DNA of 64,000 nt from Cytobacillus pseudoceanisediminis (GCF_023516215.1 NZ_CP097349.1:4430001-4494000), one strand, 5' to 3'. Counted from the stretch's first letter, positions 18,331 to 27,719 are shown. A program made the numbers and translations. Notes: generated from the letters alone by a model not told the origin.

Positions 18331-19137
18331 ATGGGAAATCAATCTTTAAAGCTGCCTAAGGAATTTGAAAAACATCGGAGCGAATTAGAAAAAACAGTTA
18401 AATCGTTTGTCTGCATACATGCAGAAAGAGGGGAGACCACACTTTATGAAAGCAAGTTCGGAGGAAAGCCCTACCTTCCAAAAACGAGCGAACATCCAAA
18501 GGATGAGCAGGGAAATTATATGAATCTATTTGCGCAAATCAATTTCGAAGAAGTTCCTCACATTGAGCCTATGCCTGAGAGCGGAATTCTTCAATTCTAT
18601 CTCTCGCCGGCTGATGATATGTACGGACTTGATTTTGATAACCCGGCTGATCAAAAAAATTTTCGGGTTGTTTATCATCCAAATGGCGTGAAAGATGAGT
18701 CAGACCTTGTGACAGATTTTTCGTATATGCCTGATTTAGGTGATGAATATGATCCGATAGTCCAGGAAGCAAAGATGATTTTTAACCTTAAGTTCGCTCC
18801 TGTACCTGCTGAGGATTTCCGATTTGAGGACATGGTCAAAATTGACTTATTTGAATCCATCGATCATCCGGATTATGAGGATTTATATGAGCTTTACTCC
18901 GAGGAATTAGGTGCAGAGGGCCATAAAGTTGGCGGCTATCCCTACTTCACCCAGCAGGATCCTAGAGAAAAAGGGGACCCAACAGGTGATTATAAGATTT
19001 TGCTATTCCAGGCGGATACGGACGATGATATTGAGCTGATGTTTGGGGACAGCGGTGTTGCCAACTTCTTTATTAAGGAAGAGGATTTGCGGAAGAGGAA
19101 TTTTACAGATGTTCTTTATAATTGGGATTGCTGCTAA
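18331..19137 (+). CDS. ywqG: YwqG-family protein (DUF1963)
   Basis: The 268-residue protein shows the DUF1963 pattern: KFGGKPYLPKTSEHPKDE near residue 48, LFAQINFEE, GILQFYLSP, and a C-terminal KILLFQADTDD then FGDSGVANFFI. This cytosolic family is often linked to polymorphic toxin loci and has no proven activity. B. subtilis ywqG lies in the same chromosomal neighbourhood as ywqA/ywqB. The start has AGGAGGAAAAAG just upstream. Confidence 0.85.
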   Translation: MGNQSLKLPKEFEKHRSELEKTVKSFVCIHAERGETTLYESKFGGKPYLPKTSEHPKDEQGNYMNLFAQINFEEVPHIEPMPESGILQFYLSPADDMYGLDFDNPADQKNFRVVYHPNGVKDESDLVTDFSYMPDLGDEYDPIVQEAKMIFNLKFAPVPAEDFRFEDMVKIDLFESIDHPDYEDLYELYSEELGAEGHKVGGYPYFTQQDPREKGDPTGDYKILLFQADTDDDIELMFGDSGVANFFIKEEDLRKRNFTDVLYNWDCC

Positions 19138-19184
19138 CGTACCAACCCCCAATTATGAGGAGATAACTGAATGGGGGGTTCACA

Positions 19185-19340
19185 TTTGGACAGAAAAAGG
19201 ATAAACCTGAGCGGCTGAGTCCGAACCTGAAGCGCCCCTTCGGACAGAAGAAGCAGAAATTCGGGCGAGTGAGTCCGAACATTTAGCCCCTTCGGACAGG
19301 AGAAGCAGAAACCCGAGAGATGGAGTCTGGACATGGCAAA
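19185..19340. repeat. Three units of the 52-bp TCCGAAC/TTCGGAC repeat family
   Basis: TTTGGAC at 19185 and TTCGGAC at 19239 and 19291 are each followed by an AGAAGAAGCAGAAA-like block and GAGTCCGAAC. The last spacing is exactly 52 bp. It sits in the gap between ywqG and yhfZ. Confidence 0.75.
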
Positions 19341-19479
19341 CTAATTGTCCGCGGTGGAAATCAACAGACTCATTTACAAGCGAAACCCCTATCTAAGAAG
19401 AATAAAGGAAATTAGCAATATTAAATTGCGGAAAAGTTAGAAAACTCTTGAATTAATAAAAAATAACCGCTACACTTAT

Positions 19480-19501
19480 AATATACAGTTTTTCGTATAT
19501 T
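19480..19501 (+). promoter_or_regulatory. Palindrome over the yhfZ promoter
   Basis: AATATAC (19480-19486) and GTATATT (19495-19501) form a perfect inverted repeat with an 8-base centre. It overlaps TATAAT at 19477-19482, a likely -10, and lies 27 bases before yhfZ. As YhfZ is a GntR-type regulator, self-repression through this site is a reasonable guess. Confidence 0.45.
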
Positions 19502-19527
19502 GATTAAAGGTAAAGAGGTATTACATT

Positions 19528-20459
19528 ATGAGCCGTATTTGGGAAAGTTTATATTCAAAGAATGGGCTGGCTGCAAAGTTTATTGCAAAGGAGCTTATTC
19601 AGTTTTCAGAGGGAGAGAGAATCCCCCGCGTAAGTGATTTTACGGAAAAGCTATCCTTGGGCAGGGGAACTGTTCAGGGGGCATTAAGAGTGCTGGAAGA
19701 TTTGCATGCCATAGCTCTTGAATCCAGAGGACATCTTGGGACCTTTCTGAAGAAGAGGGACATCAACCTGCTGTATGAGATTGCCGGCATCGGACCAGTG
19801 ATGGGCGTAATGCCGCTGCCTTATTCCCGCAAGTATGAGGGATTGGCGACTGGCATTGTCGAAGGGTTTGAGGAAATCAACAAGAAGTCTGGCCTTGCAT
19901 ATATGAGAGGAGCGAGAAGGCGGATCGAATCATTAAAAACCCGGCGCTACGATTTTGCGATCATGTCTCAGCTGGCGGCAGAAGAGGCAGTGCAGGAGTT
20001 TGAGGGCCTGGAAATTCTCCATACACTTGGGCCCGAGACCTATGTAACGTCCCATAGAGTCTTTTTTCAGATAGCAAAAACAGCGAGATTACCGATGGCA
20101 TGAAAATAGGAATTGACTATTCATCTGCCGACCAGGCAAATATTACCCTCCTTGAATGTGAAAAGCACAAGGTTGAACTGATAAAGGTGGACTATATGCA
20201 GCTTTTCAATATGCTGAAAAACGGCAGTATTGATGCAGCGGTCTGGAATGCAGATGAAGCGAGGGCGCTAAAAACGTTTGCCTCCTCTGACTTTAAATCA
20301 AAAAAGGCAAAGGAACTGGCCATAAAAGCAACCACAGCAGCCATTGTCATAGAAAGTGAAAGAACAAATATCAGGGAACAAATCCAGCTCCTCCAGTTTA
20401 ATAAAGTGGAAGAGACCCAAAGGCTGGTGGAGGAAGGAAACAAGTATCCTCACTATTAA
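19528..20459 (+). CDS. yhfZ: GntR-family regulator YhfZ (frame broken by one base)
   Basis: A winged-helix region at about 10-75 (RIPRVSDFTEKLSLGRGTVQGALRVLEDL is split by the domain) is followed by a ligand-binding region that resembles a solute-binding fold. The frame breaks in the T6 run at 20062-20067; one more T gives SHRVFFSDSKNSEITDGMKI and continues to 20459 for about 310 residues, near E. coli YhfZ (301). It is the first gene of a yhf-type operon and probably controls it. The ligand is unknown. Confidence 0.82.
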
Positions 20460-20482
20460 GAAACTGAAGTTCTAGTTTCTTA
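20457..20482 (+). terminator. Hairpin between yhfZ and yhfY
   Basis: A perfect 9-bp stem TAAGAAACT/AGTTTCTTA begins in the yhfZ stop codon. There is no T-tract, so it may be an RNA-processing or attenuating hairpin that sets a different level for yhfY onward. Confidence 0.4.
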
Positions 20483-20526
20483 TCAGCACTAATATACTAA
20501 ATACTGTATTCTGGAGGGATTTAAAC

Positions 20527-20901
20527 ATGGATTTAAATCAATTGAAAGAAAGAATGGACATTCTTTTAGCTTCATCTGTTGTCAGTACCAAAGCAGCTGA
20601 TATAAGCACGTTAGCGTTTATGCATTTACAGTCACACTTGAAAAAAGATGCCATAGATGGAGCTGAAATGCTGTTCACCCATTTGCCGACAGCTCTGACG
20701 AGAATTGAAAAGGGTGAACAGGTTGAGGCTCCCCATCCTGCCTTGCTGGATGAAGTTAAACAGTCACTAGAAGCATCAGTGGCAATAAAAGAAATCGATT
20801 ACGTACAGCAGCTATGGAAGAATCAGCTCCCCCAAGAAGAAATCGATTTTCTGGTCATACATTACACAAATGTACTGCAAATCAACAAAGGAGGAAATTA
20901 A
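20527..20901 (+). CDS. yhfY: PRD-domain protein YhfY
   Basis: The 124-residue all-helical protein matches the stand-alone PRD (PTS regulation domain) protein YhfY of E. coli (about 120 residues), with MHLQSHLKKDAIDGAEMLFTH-like and FLVIHYTNVLQ helices carrying His residues. PRDs usually receive phosphate from PTS proteins, but no PTS gene is visible here. It lies between yhfZ and yhfU as part of the operon. TGGAGGG is upstream of the ATG. Confidence 0.75.
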   Translation: MDLNQLKERMDILLASSVVSTKAADISTLAFMHLQSHLKKDAIDGAEMLFTHLPTALTRIEKGEQVEAPHPALLDEVKQSLEASVAIKEIDYVQQLWKNQLPQEEIDFLVIHYTNVLQINKGGN

Positions 20902-20902
20902 G

Positions 20903-21261
20903 ATGAAAATTGTAGTTGGCGGACAGGTTGATAAAAAAGAGATTGAGAGCTTGATAAAAGAGATTGATAGCAGCATAACAACGATGGTTAAGTCGGATCT
21001 GGAGGCTGCGATGGCTGTTAAGACGGGACAGGCAGATTATTATGTGGGAGCCTGCCACACAGGCGGCGGCGGAGCTTTGGCCATGGCGATTGCACTACTC
21101 GGCAAGCCAAATTGCGAGACCGTCTCCATGCCAGGAAAAAGCCTGTTGAGGAGAAAATTGTAATCGCTGTCAATGAAGGGAAGAAAGCGTTTGGATTTAC
21201 AGCTGACCACAAAGAGACCGCAGTGCCTATGATTATCAAAGCTTTAAAGAATAAAAGCTAA
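20903..21261 (+). CDS. yhfU: YhfU (DUF2620), frame broken by one base
   Basis: Start ATG 20903 follows AAAGGAGG. The N-terminal half reads KIVVGGQVDKKEIESLIKEI and GACHTGGGGALAMAIALLG, a Gly-rich loop. One added A in the A5 run at 21136-21140 restores MPGKKPVEEKIVIAVNEGKKAF and a stop at 21261. The corrected 119 residues match E. coli YhfU (117). The function is unknown; the size and fold suggest a partner of the membrane protein YhfT, as with EIIB/EIIC pairs, which is only an analogy. Confidence 0.8.
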
Positions 21262-21288
21262 TCCATTTTATCTGAGGGGGAAATAGAA

Positions 21289-22581
21289 ATGGAAATGACG
21301 TTAATTATCCTGATTGGTGCCGTTGCTGCTGTTTTGGCCAATATGAATATTGCGGTTTTCAATGATGGGCTTCGTCCAATTGTCTCCGAACACGTCGAGG
21401 GAAGGATGACGAGACGGGATCTTGCCTTCACTGCCTTTGCGATGAGTTTCGGCCTTGTAATCGGATTTGGAATACCTTTTACACTCTCGGCCAGTATCAT
21501 CCTCGTTCACAGCATCCTGCTGGGAACAGATATTATCGGTTTGCTGACACCGAAAAATAAATGGGGAACACCGCTTGCGGCTGTGATTGGCGGTGCTTAT
21601 GGAGCAGGGCTGTTAATCGGGCTCGAAGGCTTTGTGAAGCTGTTTGATTATCTGCCGCTTAATTTCCTTGAAGCGATGGGAGCCGTTGGAACACCGGTTG
21701 TCGTAACATTTATGGCATTCCCGGCGCTTGCGGTTGCTTTGCAGTTCAGCGTGAAAAAAGGGGTCATAACGTTTATCGTTTCAGCATTAATCCGTCAGCT
21801 CGCTGTCTGGCTGAATGAAAGCGGAGTCCTTACGATTTCAGGAACTACAGTAACACTGAACCAGGAAGGAATGGCCCTTATTACAGGAATGATCTTCCTT
21901 CTTGTATTTGCCATGAAGGAAAAGGCAGAAGAAGGCTCTTCCATCGACCTTGCCGCAGTATTCAGTGACAAAGTGGCGAAAATCAGAAAAAATGTCGTGT
22001 TCTTTATGATTATTGGCGGTCTTATTGCTGCTGCTACGAATCTATGGATCATGGCAGGAGATCCGATTTCTCTAAATCTATTAGCGGAAGGCAAAGCAAC
22101 AGATGCCGGAATTGCAGCGGCTGCCCGTGCACTAGGTTTTATTCCGCTTGTAGCCAGTACAGCAATTGCAACAGGCGTATACAGCCCGGTCGGATTTACG
22201 CTCATTTTCGTCGTCGGATTTTTCTCCCCGAATGTTTGGGTGGCTTTAATCGGCGGGGTCATTATTATTTTCATTGAAGTTATGCTATTAAGTTCAATTG
22301 CGAGATTCCTTGATAAATATCCCGGTGTGCGTAATTCCGGAGAAAATATCCGCAGTGCGATGACCAAGCTTCTGGAAGTAGCCCTATTAATCGGCGGAGC
22401 AAATGCCGCTAATGCGATTGCGCCGGGGTTCGGATTCTTCTTCATCGCCGGATTCTATTTGCTGAATGAAGCGGCAGGACGTCCGATTGTCCGCATTGCG
22501 GTCGGCCCTGTGGGTGCCATTGCAGTCGGAATCATTGCCAATATTTTGGTTGCACTTGGAATCATGAACATACCTCAGTAA
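21289..22581 (+). CDS. yhfT: Membrane protein YhfT, probable transporter
   Basis: The 430-residue protein has about 11-12 hydrophobic helices and matches the length of E. coli YhfT (434). Gly-rich membrane segments such as AAVIGGAYGAGLLIGLE and NAANAIAPGFGFFFIAGF are typical of carriers. No known substrate or mechanism exists for this family. Its place between yhfU and php suggests that it imports the compound the operon degrades. GAGGGGG lies upstream of the ATG. Confidence 0.78.
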   Translation: MEMTLIILIGAVAAVLANMNIAVFNDGLRPIVSEHVEGRMTRRDLAFTAFAMSFGLVIGFGIPFTLSASIILVHSILLGTDIIGLLTPKNKWGTPLAAVIGGAYGAGLLIGLEGFVKLFDYLPLNFLEAMGAVGTPVVVTFMAFPALAVALQFSVKKGVITFIVSALIRQLAVWLNESGVLTISGTTVTLNQEGMALITGMIFLLVFAMKEKAEEGSSIDLAAVFSDKVAKIRKNVVFFMIIGGLIAAATNLWIMAGDPISLNLLAEGKATDAGIAAAARALGFIPLVASTAIATGVYSPVGFTLIFVVGFFSPNVWVALIGGVIIIFIEVMLLSSIARFLDKYPGVRNSGENIRSAMTKLLEVALLIGGANAANAIAPGFGFFFIAGFYLLNEAAGRPIVRIAVGPVGAIAVGIIANILVALGIMNIPQ

Positions 22582-22614
22582 AGGAACCAAATAAAGAGAA
22601 CGGAGTGGACAGCC

Positions 22615-23532
22615 ATGATACAAACCGTACTTGGAAAAATTGCTCCGGAAGAATTGGGGATTTGCTCGGCTCACGAGCATCTCTCCATTGACCTTTCGCG
22701 AGTGAAAAAAGATCCGGATACCATACTGGATGATGAACAGGGCATGCGTGAGGAACTGGAGGACTTCTATCGTCTCGGCGGAAGGTCAATGGTGGAAGTG
22801 ACGAATGACGGCATGGGCCGGGATGCTCATGTGCTAAAAAGGCTGAGCGAGGCAACAGGGGTTCACCTTATTACATGCACAGGCTTCTATAAAGATCCTT
22901 ATATCCCCCATTTTGCAGACGGCTGGTATGCGGAGCAGTTTGCACAGCATTTTATAAAAGAAGCCAAGGAAGGGATTGCCGAAACGGGCATTCTCCCGGG
23001 TGTCATCGGGGAAGTGGGCACTAGCAAAAATGAAATGAAGCCGATTGAACGTGAGCTCTTAATTGGTGCCGCTATGGCCGGAGCCGAAACCGGCCTTCCG
23101 GTGACCACTCATACAACGCTCGGAACACTCGGGCTTGAGCAGGTGCAGCTGCTGACAAAGCATGGCCTTCCGGCTGATCAGATCATCATCGGCCATCAGG
23201 ACCTTAACCCGAATAAAGACGAGGTTCTGGCTGTTTTGGAAACAGGAGCCTATATCGCTTTTGATACGATCGGAAAAAATAATTACCGTCCCGATGAAGA
23301 AAGAGCCGCTTTCCTCCTTGATTTCATAAACCTCGGGCTTGAAAAGCAAATTCTTCTTTCAGCAGACTTAACCCGCAAGTCGCATTGGAAGAAGCACGGA
23401 GGACCGGGATACGGTCTTGTGCTGGAGACCTTTATTCCAAGATTGAAAGAATCAGGAATTCCGGAAAGCATTCTTCATCAGTTTCTGACCGTTAATCCAT
23501 CCAGAGCTTTTTCAATAAGGGAGCGATCATAG
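22615..23532 (+). CDS. php: Phosphotriesterase-homology protein (Php)
   Basis: This 305-residue amidohydrolase-superfamily barrel has all five metal sites: HEH at about 20-22, IGEVGTS where Glu replaces the carbamylated Lys as bridge, TTHTT, IGHQD, and a final Asp in LLSADLTRK. The Glu bridge is the known feature that separates E. coli PHP from true phosphotriesterases. The natural substrate is unknown; lactone or ester hydrolysis is possible. The stop codon overlaps the GTG of yhfS (TAGTG), indicating coupling. Confidence 0.88.
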   Translation: MIQTVLGKIAPEELGICSAHEHLSIDLSRVKKDPDTILDDEQGMREELEDFYRLGGRSMVEVTNDGMGRDAHVLKRLSEATGVHLITCTGFYKDPYIPHFADGWYAEQFAQHFIKEAKEGIAETGILPGVIGEVGTSKNEMKPIERELLIGAAMAGAETGLPVTTHTTLGTLGLEQVQLLTKHGLPADQIIIGHQDLNPNKDEVLAVLETGAYIAFDTIGKNNYRPDEERAAFLLDFINLGLEKQILLSADLTRKSHWKKHGGPGYGLVLETFIPRLKESGIPESILHQFLTVNPSRAFSIRERS

Positions 23533-24674
23533 TGTCCACATATAACCGAGCTGAATTAAAGTACGCAAAATCAGTTTTGCCAAGCCTATCGATACAGGAA
23601 GCACAGGAAAAACAATTCAAATTGGTAGACAGAATGAGCCGCTATTTCAAAGGCAGGCAATTTCTTTCAATGGGGGACCTTGGTGTTTCTCCAGCTTATA
23701 AGCGTCCGGAACAGACGTATCTTGTGGAAAGAGTTCTGGCGGATTTCTTTGAAGCAGAAGACTGCGCCCTTGTCAGGGGAGCCGGAACAGGCGCGATCCG
23801 CAATATTCTAAGCATGCTTTTGTCTCCTGGAGATGAAATGTTCATTCACACTGCACCTGTTTATACGACGACAAAGGAAACGTTAAGGATATTGGGCATT
23901 AAAACCGTCCAGGCAGATTACAACCATCTTGAGGAGGTCAGAATGGCCATCAGAAGTAATCAAAATCCTAAAGTTTTCTACATTCAGCATGCACGCCAGC
24001 AGCCGACAGATCATTATCAATTAGCCGAAGTCATCAAAGCCGTGAAGGAAGAACGCCCGGATCTTCCAATCGTCGTGGATGACAATTATTGCGCGTTGAA
24101 GACAAAGGGAATTGGCGTGGAATTAGGAGCGGATTACTCAACCTTTTCCGGATTTAAGCTTCTCGGGCCGGAAGGAATTGCGGTCATTGCCGGCAAAAAA
24201 GAGGCCATCGAACGGGTGCATCACTATAACTACTCGGGCGGCGGCCAGGTTCAGGGCTACGAAGCCATGGAGCTTTTAAGAATGATGACATTTGCACCTG
24301 TATCGCTGGCTATTCAAAACGAGCAGGTGGAAGAGCTCTGCCGCCGTCTGAATGAAGGGGCTGTGAACGGGATTCGCGCCGCCTACATGACGAATGCCCA
24401 ATCCAAAAATGTCATTGTAGAACTCGAAGATCCGATTGCCCAAAGAGTGATCAGCATCAGTGATGAGCATGGGGCGGCCACTCATCCGGTTGGGGCGGAA
24501 TCAAAATATGAAATTATCCCGATGATTTACCGAGTTTCCGGCAGCTTTTTGGAAGCACAGCCCGAGCTGAAGGAATATGGACTGCGCATTAATCCGATGA
24601 AATCAGGAGCGGGCACGATCATCGGCATTCTGGAAAAAGTGATACCTCTTGCAAAAGAAGTGCAGCATCGTTGA
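23532..24674 (+). CDS. yhfS: PLP-dependent aminotransferase-fold enzyme YhfS
   Basis: The 380-residue protein starts with a GTG that overlaps the php stop. It has a fold-type I PLP site: GAGTGAIRNILSMLLSPGD near 85, an Asp in IVVDDNYCALK, and the likely Schiff-base Lys in SGFKLLGPEG at about 215. The family resembles cystathionine-synthase/selenocysteine-synthase types and has no assigned reaction. Neighbouring YhfX is also PLP-dependent, so the pathway substrate probably contains an amino group. Confidence 0.82.
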   Translation: MSTYNRAELKYAKSVLPSLSIQEAQEKQFKLVDRMSRYFKGRQFLSMGDLGVSPAYKRPEQTYLVERVLADFFEAEDCALVRGAGTGAIRNILSMLLSPGDEMFIHTAPVYTTTKETLRILGIKTVQADYNHLEEVRMAIRSNQNPKVFYIQHARQQPTDHYQLAEVIKAVKEERPDLPIVVDDNYCALKTKGIGVELGADYSTFSGFKLLGPEGIAVIAGKKEAIERVHHYNYSGGGQVQGYEAMELLRMMTFAPVSLAIQNEQVEELCRRLNEGAVNGIRAAYMTNAQSKNVIVELEDPIAQRVISISDEHGAATHPVGAESKYEIIPMIYRVSGSFLEAQPELKEYGLRINPMKSGAGTIIGILEKVIPLAKEVQHR

Positions 24675-24701
24675 TACCCGTAAATAAAGGGGGAAACTTC
24701 A

Positions 24702-25862
24702 ATGTTTTTAGATGTAACAAGGCGCAGAAATCCTAAGCTTATTCAATCAGGTGTCACTTTGCACCAAAGCGGGCAAATACCCCCGAATACGTACGTGATT
24801 GACCTCGATATACTCGGAGAGAATGTAGAAGCTCTGGCAGAAACGGCAAAAAATCATGACTTTACGCTTTATTTTATGAGCAAGCAGCTTGGAAGGCTTC
24901 CGTTTATAGGCCAGTTTATAGCAGAGCACGGAATCGAAAGAGCGGTTGCTGTTGAATTCGACGAAGCCAAAACATTGGCAGAAGGCGGCGTTAAACTAGG
25001 AAATGTCGGCCACCTGGTTCAGCCGGGGAAAAATCAGTGGCCGGAAGTGCTGTCGTGGAATCCGGAAGTCATTACCCTATTTTCCTTTGCGCGTGCCAGA
25101 CAGCTTTCTGATGCAGCTGTTCAATCAGGCATGGTGCAGGATGTACTTCTCAGGGTGTATGCAGAAGGCGATATGATTTATCCCGGACAGCAGGGCGGCT
25201 TTCGATTGGAAAAGCTGGATGAAGAGCTTCTCGAACTGGCCGGGCTTCCAGGGATTAACATAGCAGGCGTCACGACCTTCCCGAACCTTCAGATATCTCA
25301 GGACAGGAGAAGCATGGAGCCGACTCCTAACTTTAAAACCCTCCTAAAAGCAAAAGAGGTTCTGGAGAAAAAGGGCATTATTGTAAAGCAGGTAAACGGT
25401 CCAAGTGCGACCAGCTGTGAAACCATACCGTTCCTGGCAGAACAGGGTGTAACACATGGAGAACCGGGACATGCCCTCACCGGAACGACCCCGCTGCATG
25501 CTTACCGGAATCTCCCTGAGAAACCTGCCATTGTATATGTAACGGAAGTGTCCCACAAGGATCAGGAGCATTATTACGTCATTGGCGGCGGCTATTACGG
25601 ACGCTCCCATTTAACCGGGTGTCTGGTCGGAAACAATGAAAAAGACATATTGAGGCAGTATGTAAAAGCAATCGAACCGGCTCCTGAAGCGATTGATTAC
25701 TATGGCGCGATTGAGAAACCGAACGGTTTTAAGATTTCTGAAGGTGATACAGCTGTTTTCTCTTTCCGTACCCAGGTGTTTGTCACGAGGGCCCATATAG
25801 CCCTGGTAAAAGGAATTCAGAGCGGAAAGCCGGAATTGGTTCACTTTGAGAGGAAGTGGTAA
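24702..25862 (+). CDS. yhfX: Alanine-racemase-like PLP enzyme YhfX
   Basis: The 386-residue protein has the N-terminal alanine-racemase barrel, with the PLP Lys in FMSKQLGR at about residue 66, preceded by TYVIDLDILGENVEAL. It is close in length to E. coli YhfX (387). The family includes racemases and D-amino-acid aldolases, but YhfX has no known reaction. AAAGGGGGAAAC precedes the ATG. Its end meets yhfW within 2 bases. Confidence 0.82.
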   Translation: MFLDVTRRRNPKLIQSGVTLHQSGQIPPNTYVIDLDILGENVEALAETAKNHDFTLYFMSKQLGRLPFIGQFIAEHGIERAVAVEFDEAKTLAEGGVKLGNVGHLVQPGKNQWPEVLSWNPEVITLFSFARARQLSDAAVQSGMVQDVLLRVYAEGDMIYPGQQGGFRLEKLDEELLELAGLPGINIAGVTTFPNLQISQDRRSMEPTPNFKTLLKAKEVLEKKGIIVKQVNGPSATSCETIPFLAEQGVTHGEPGHALTGTTPLHAYRNLPEKPAIVYVTEVSHKDQEHYYVIGGGYYGRSHLTGCLVGNNEKDILRQYVKAIEPAPEAIDYYGAIEKPNGFKISEGDTAVFSFRTQVFVTRAHIALVKGIQSGKPELVHFERKW

Positions 25863-25864
25863 GG

Positions 25865-27058
25865 ATGGCAAAAGCAATTCTGCTGGTGATTGACAGCTTT
25901 GGCATCGGGGCAATGGAGGATTGTGGAGAGTACAGCCCTGGTGACTGCAGGGCCAATACCTATAAGCATATCCGGGAATCGGTTGATTTTTTAAACATAC
26001 CAACTCTATATCAGCTTGGGCTGGGAACGCTTGTCGATGGCAAGGCAGCCCCTGCCAATGCTTACGGATGCTCGGCACTGGCCCATCACGGGGCAGATAC
26101 GTACCTCGGGCATCAGGAAATTGCCGGAAGTTGCCCGAAGCGCTCAAATAAAAGGCTGATGAAGGATATTCATCCGGATTTGGCACAAGCATTAATAGAA
26201 GCAGGCTGCCAGGTTGAATACCCATGGGAAGACAGGCCGGTGCTGCTGGTAAACGGTGCCTGTGTCATTGGGGATAATCTTGAATCTTCATTAGGAAATA
26301 TCATCAATTTAACCGCTGATTTTAATAAAATGCCTTTCCAGGAGTTAAAGAAAGTCGGAAAGATTGTCCGCCAGAACGTAGACACCAGCCGTGTGATTGC
26401 TTTTGGAGGACCCTATACAACCATCGAACATATCCTGTCAGTTGTTCATGAAAGAAATTCCGGCCAGTGGGGAGTGGATGCCCCGAAGGCCAAGGTGTAC
26501 GGCAAAGGCTATGAAGTCTATCACATGGGCTACGGTGTAAACATAGACGGACAATTTCCGATGATAGCTGCCAGACATGGCCTTAAAGTACATCGGATTG
26601 GCAAAACGGCCGATGTTTTGCATGGAGAAGGACCTGCAGATCCGATTGTGGATACCGAGAAGGTTTTGCGATCTTTAGAGAAATCTTATTTGGGAGAAAA
26701 AGAGGACGCGGCGTTTCTGGTTAATGTACAGGAGACAGACCTGGCCGGACATGCTGAGGATGCCGAATGGTATGCCAGACTGCTGAATACAACCGACCAG
26801 TGGCTCGCAGAATTCCTGCCCAAGATGGCAGAGGAGGATCTGATCATTATTATGGCCGACCATGGCAACGACCCGACTATCGGCCATTCCAACCATACGA
26901 GGGAATACGTTCCAATACTTGCTGCCGGGAAGCGGGTAAAACCGGTGAACATAGGGAAGCGTAATTCGATGGCTGACGTTGGGGCGACATTTAGCGAGTT
27001 TTTTAGATTGCCTGCGACTGAGGAAGGCGAGAGTTTTTTGAAGATGGTTGTAGATTGA
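25865..27058 (+). CDS. yhfW: Phosphopentomutase-like metalloenzyme YhfW
   Basis: The 397-residue protein belongs to the alkaline-phosphatase/phosphopentomutase superfamily: LLVIDSFGIGAMED at the N-terminus with a metal Asp, ADTYLGHQEIAGS with the Thr that is phosphorylated in phosphopentomutases, and IMADHGNDPTIGHSNHTREYVP with metal ligands. It differs from DeoB in sequence and context. ATG 25865 is preferred over GTG 25856 because GAGAGG lies just before. It closes the operon. A sugar-phosphate or similar step is inferred. Confidence 0.82.
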   Translation: MAKAILLVIDSFGIGAMEDCGEYSPGDCRANTYKHIRESVDFLNIPTLYQLGLGTLVDGKAAPANAYGCSALAHHGADTYLGHQEIAGSCPKRSNKRLMKDIHPDLAQALIEAGCQVEYPWEDRPVLLVNGACVIGDNLESSLGNIINLTADFNKMPFQELKKVGKIVRQNVDTSRVIAFGGPYTTIEHILSVVHERNSGQWGVDAPKAKVYGKGYEVYHMGYGVNIDGQFPMIAARHGLKVHRIGKTADVLHGEGPADPIVDTEKVLRSLEKSYLGEKEDAAFLVNVQETDLAGHAEDAEWYARLLNTTDQWLAEFLPKMAEEDLIIIMADHGNDPTIGHSNHTREYVPILAAGKRVKPVNIGKRNSMADVGATFSEFFRLPATEEGESFLKMVVD

Positions 27059-27719
27059 GAGAGGTGGAAGCCTTGGGGTTATAAATTCAGATTATAGAGG
27101 ATTAGACAAAATAGTGGAAGAACTGTTTTATCAGATGATCATGGAGATAGCGAAAAAGGTCTTCTCCTAAATGTCTTATTAAAAAAATAGCTTACCTAAT
27201 TCGAACAGGACAATCTTTTAGAACAGATTGAATACTCTTGATAGAGGGAGACTTAAAGTTAATTTGAAATAAATAGAGTGTTTTATAAGAGGAAGGCGTC
27301 CAGATGATTGGAAGCCTTTTTCGTGTTCAAGATTAGAATGTAACTTTAGACTTTGATAACTGTCCAGCTCCATAAGTATTACTCGATAGAAATTACTCCG
27401 TACGGCGAAAAGGGGTGGCTTTTAGGAGGAGGTGCTACCGGCTCTGCTATATGGTCTTATGCGTGGCTAGTTGAACTCCCAAAACTCTTTGTCTAATTAG
27501 GCTGGCACCTTGCCCAGTTCTTATGAGCTATATGGTTCAAATCACTTATTTTCTCTATTTCTTTTTCCTTAAAAAGCAATCTGTATTTATGTCTTTTGGT
27601 TCATTTATCTAAAAATAAAATATTTTCAATTAACTTTATGGCTTTTGTCTATTAAACTATTTCTTAAGTAACACGAAAGTTTCGTTCTACATAATAATAT
27701 TTATCTTAGGAGGATGAAA
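27059..27719. other. Gene-poor region with possible small gene remnants
   Basis: No full gene is seen. A TTG at 27073 behind GAGAGGTGG opens a frame that would give a 31-residue helix-like peptide ending at 27170 if the G4 run at 27075-27078 had one more G. A second frame at about 27352-27495 encodes a Gly-rich hydrophobic piece (GWLLGGGATGSAIWSYAW) with no good start, and may be a decayed gene. A weak hairpin before CCTTTTTCG lies near 27294-27322. The final part should hold the promoter of the carboxypeptidase gene. Confidence 0.3.
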
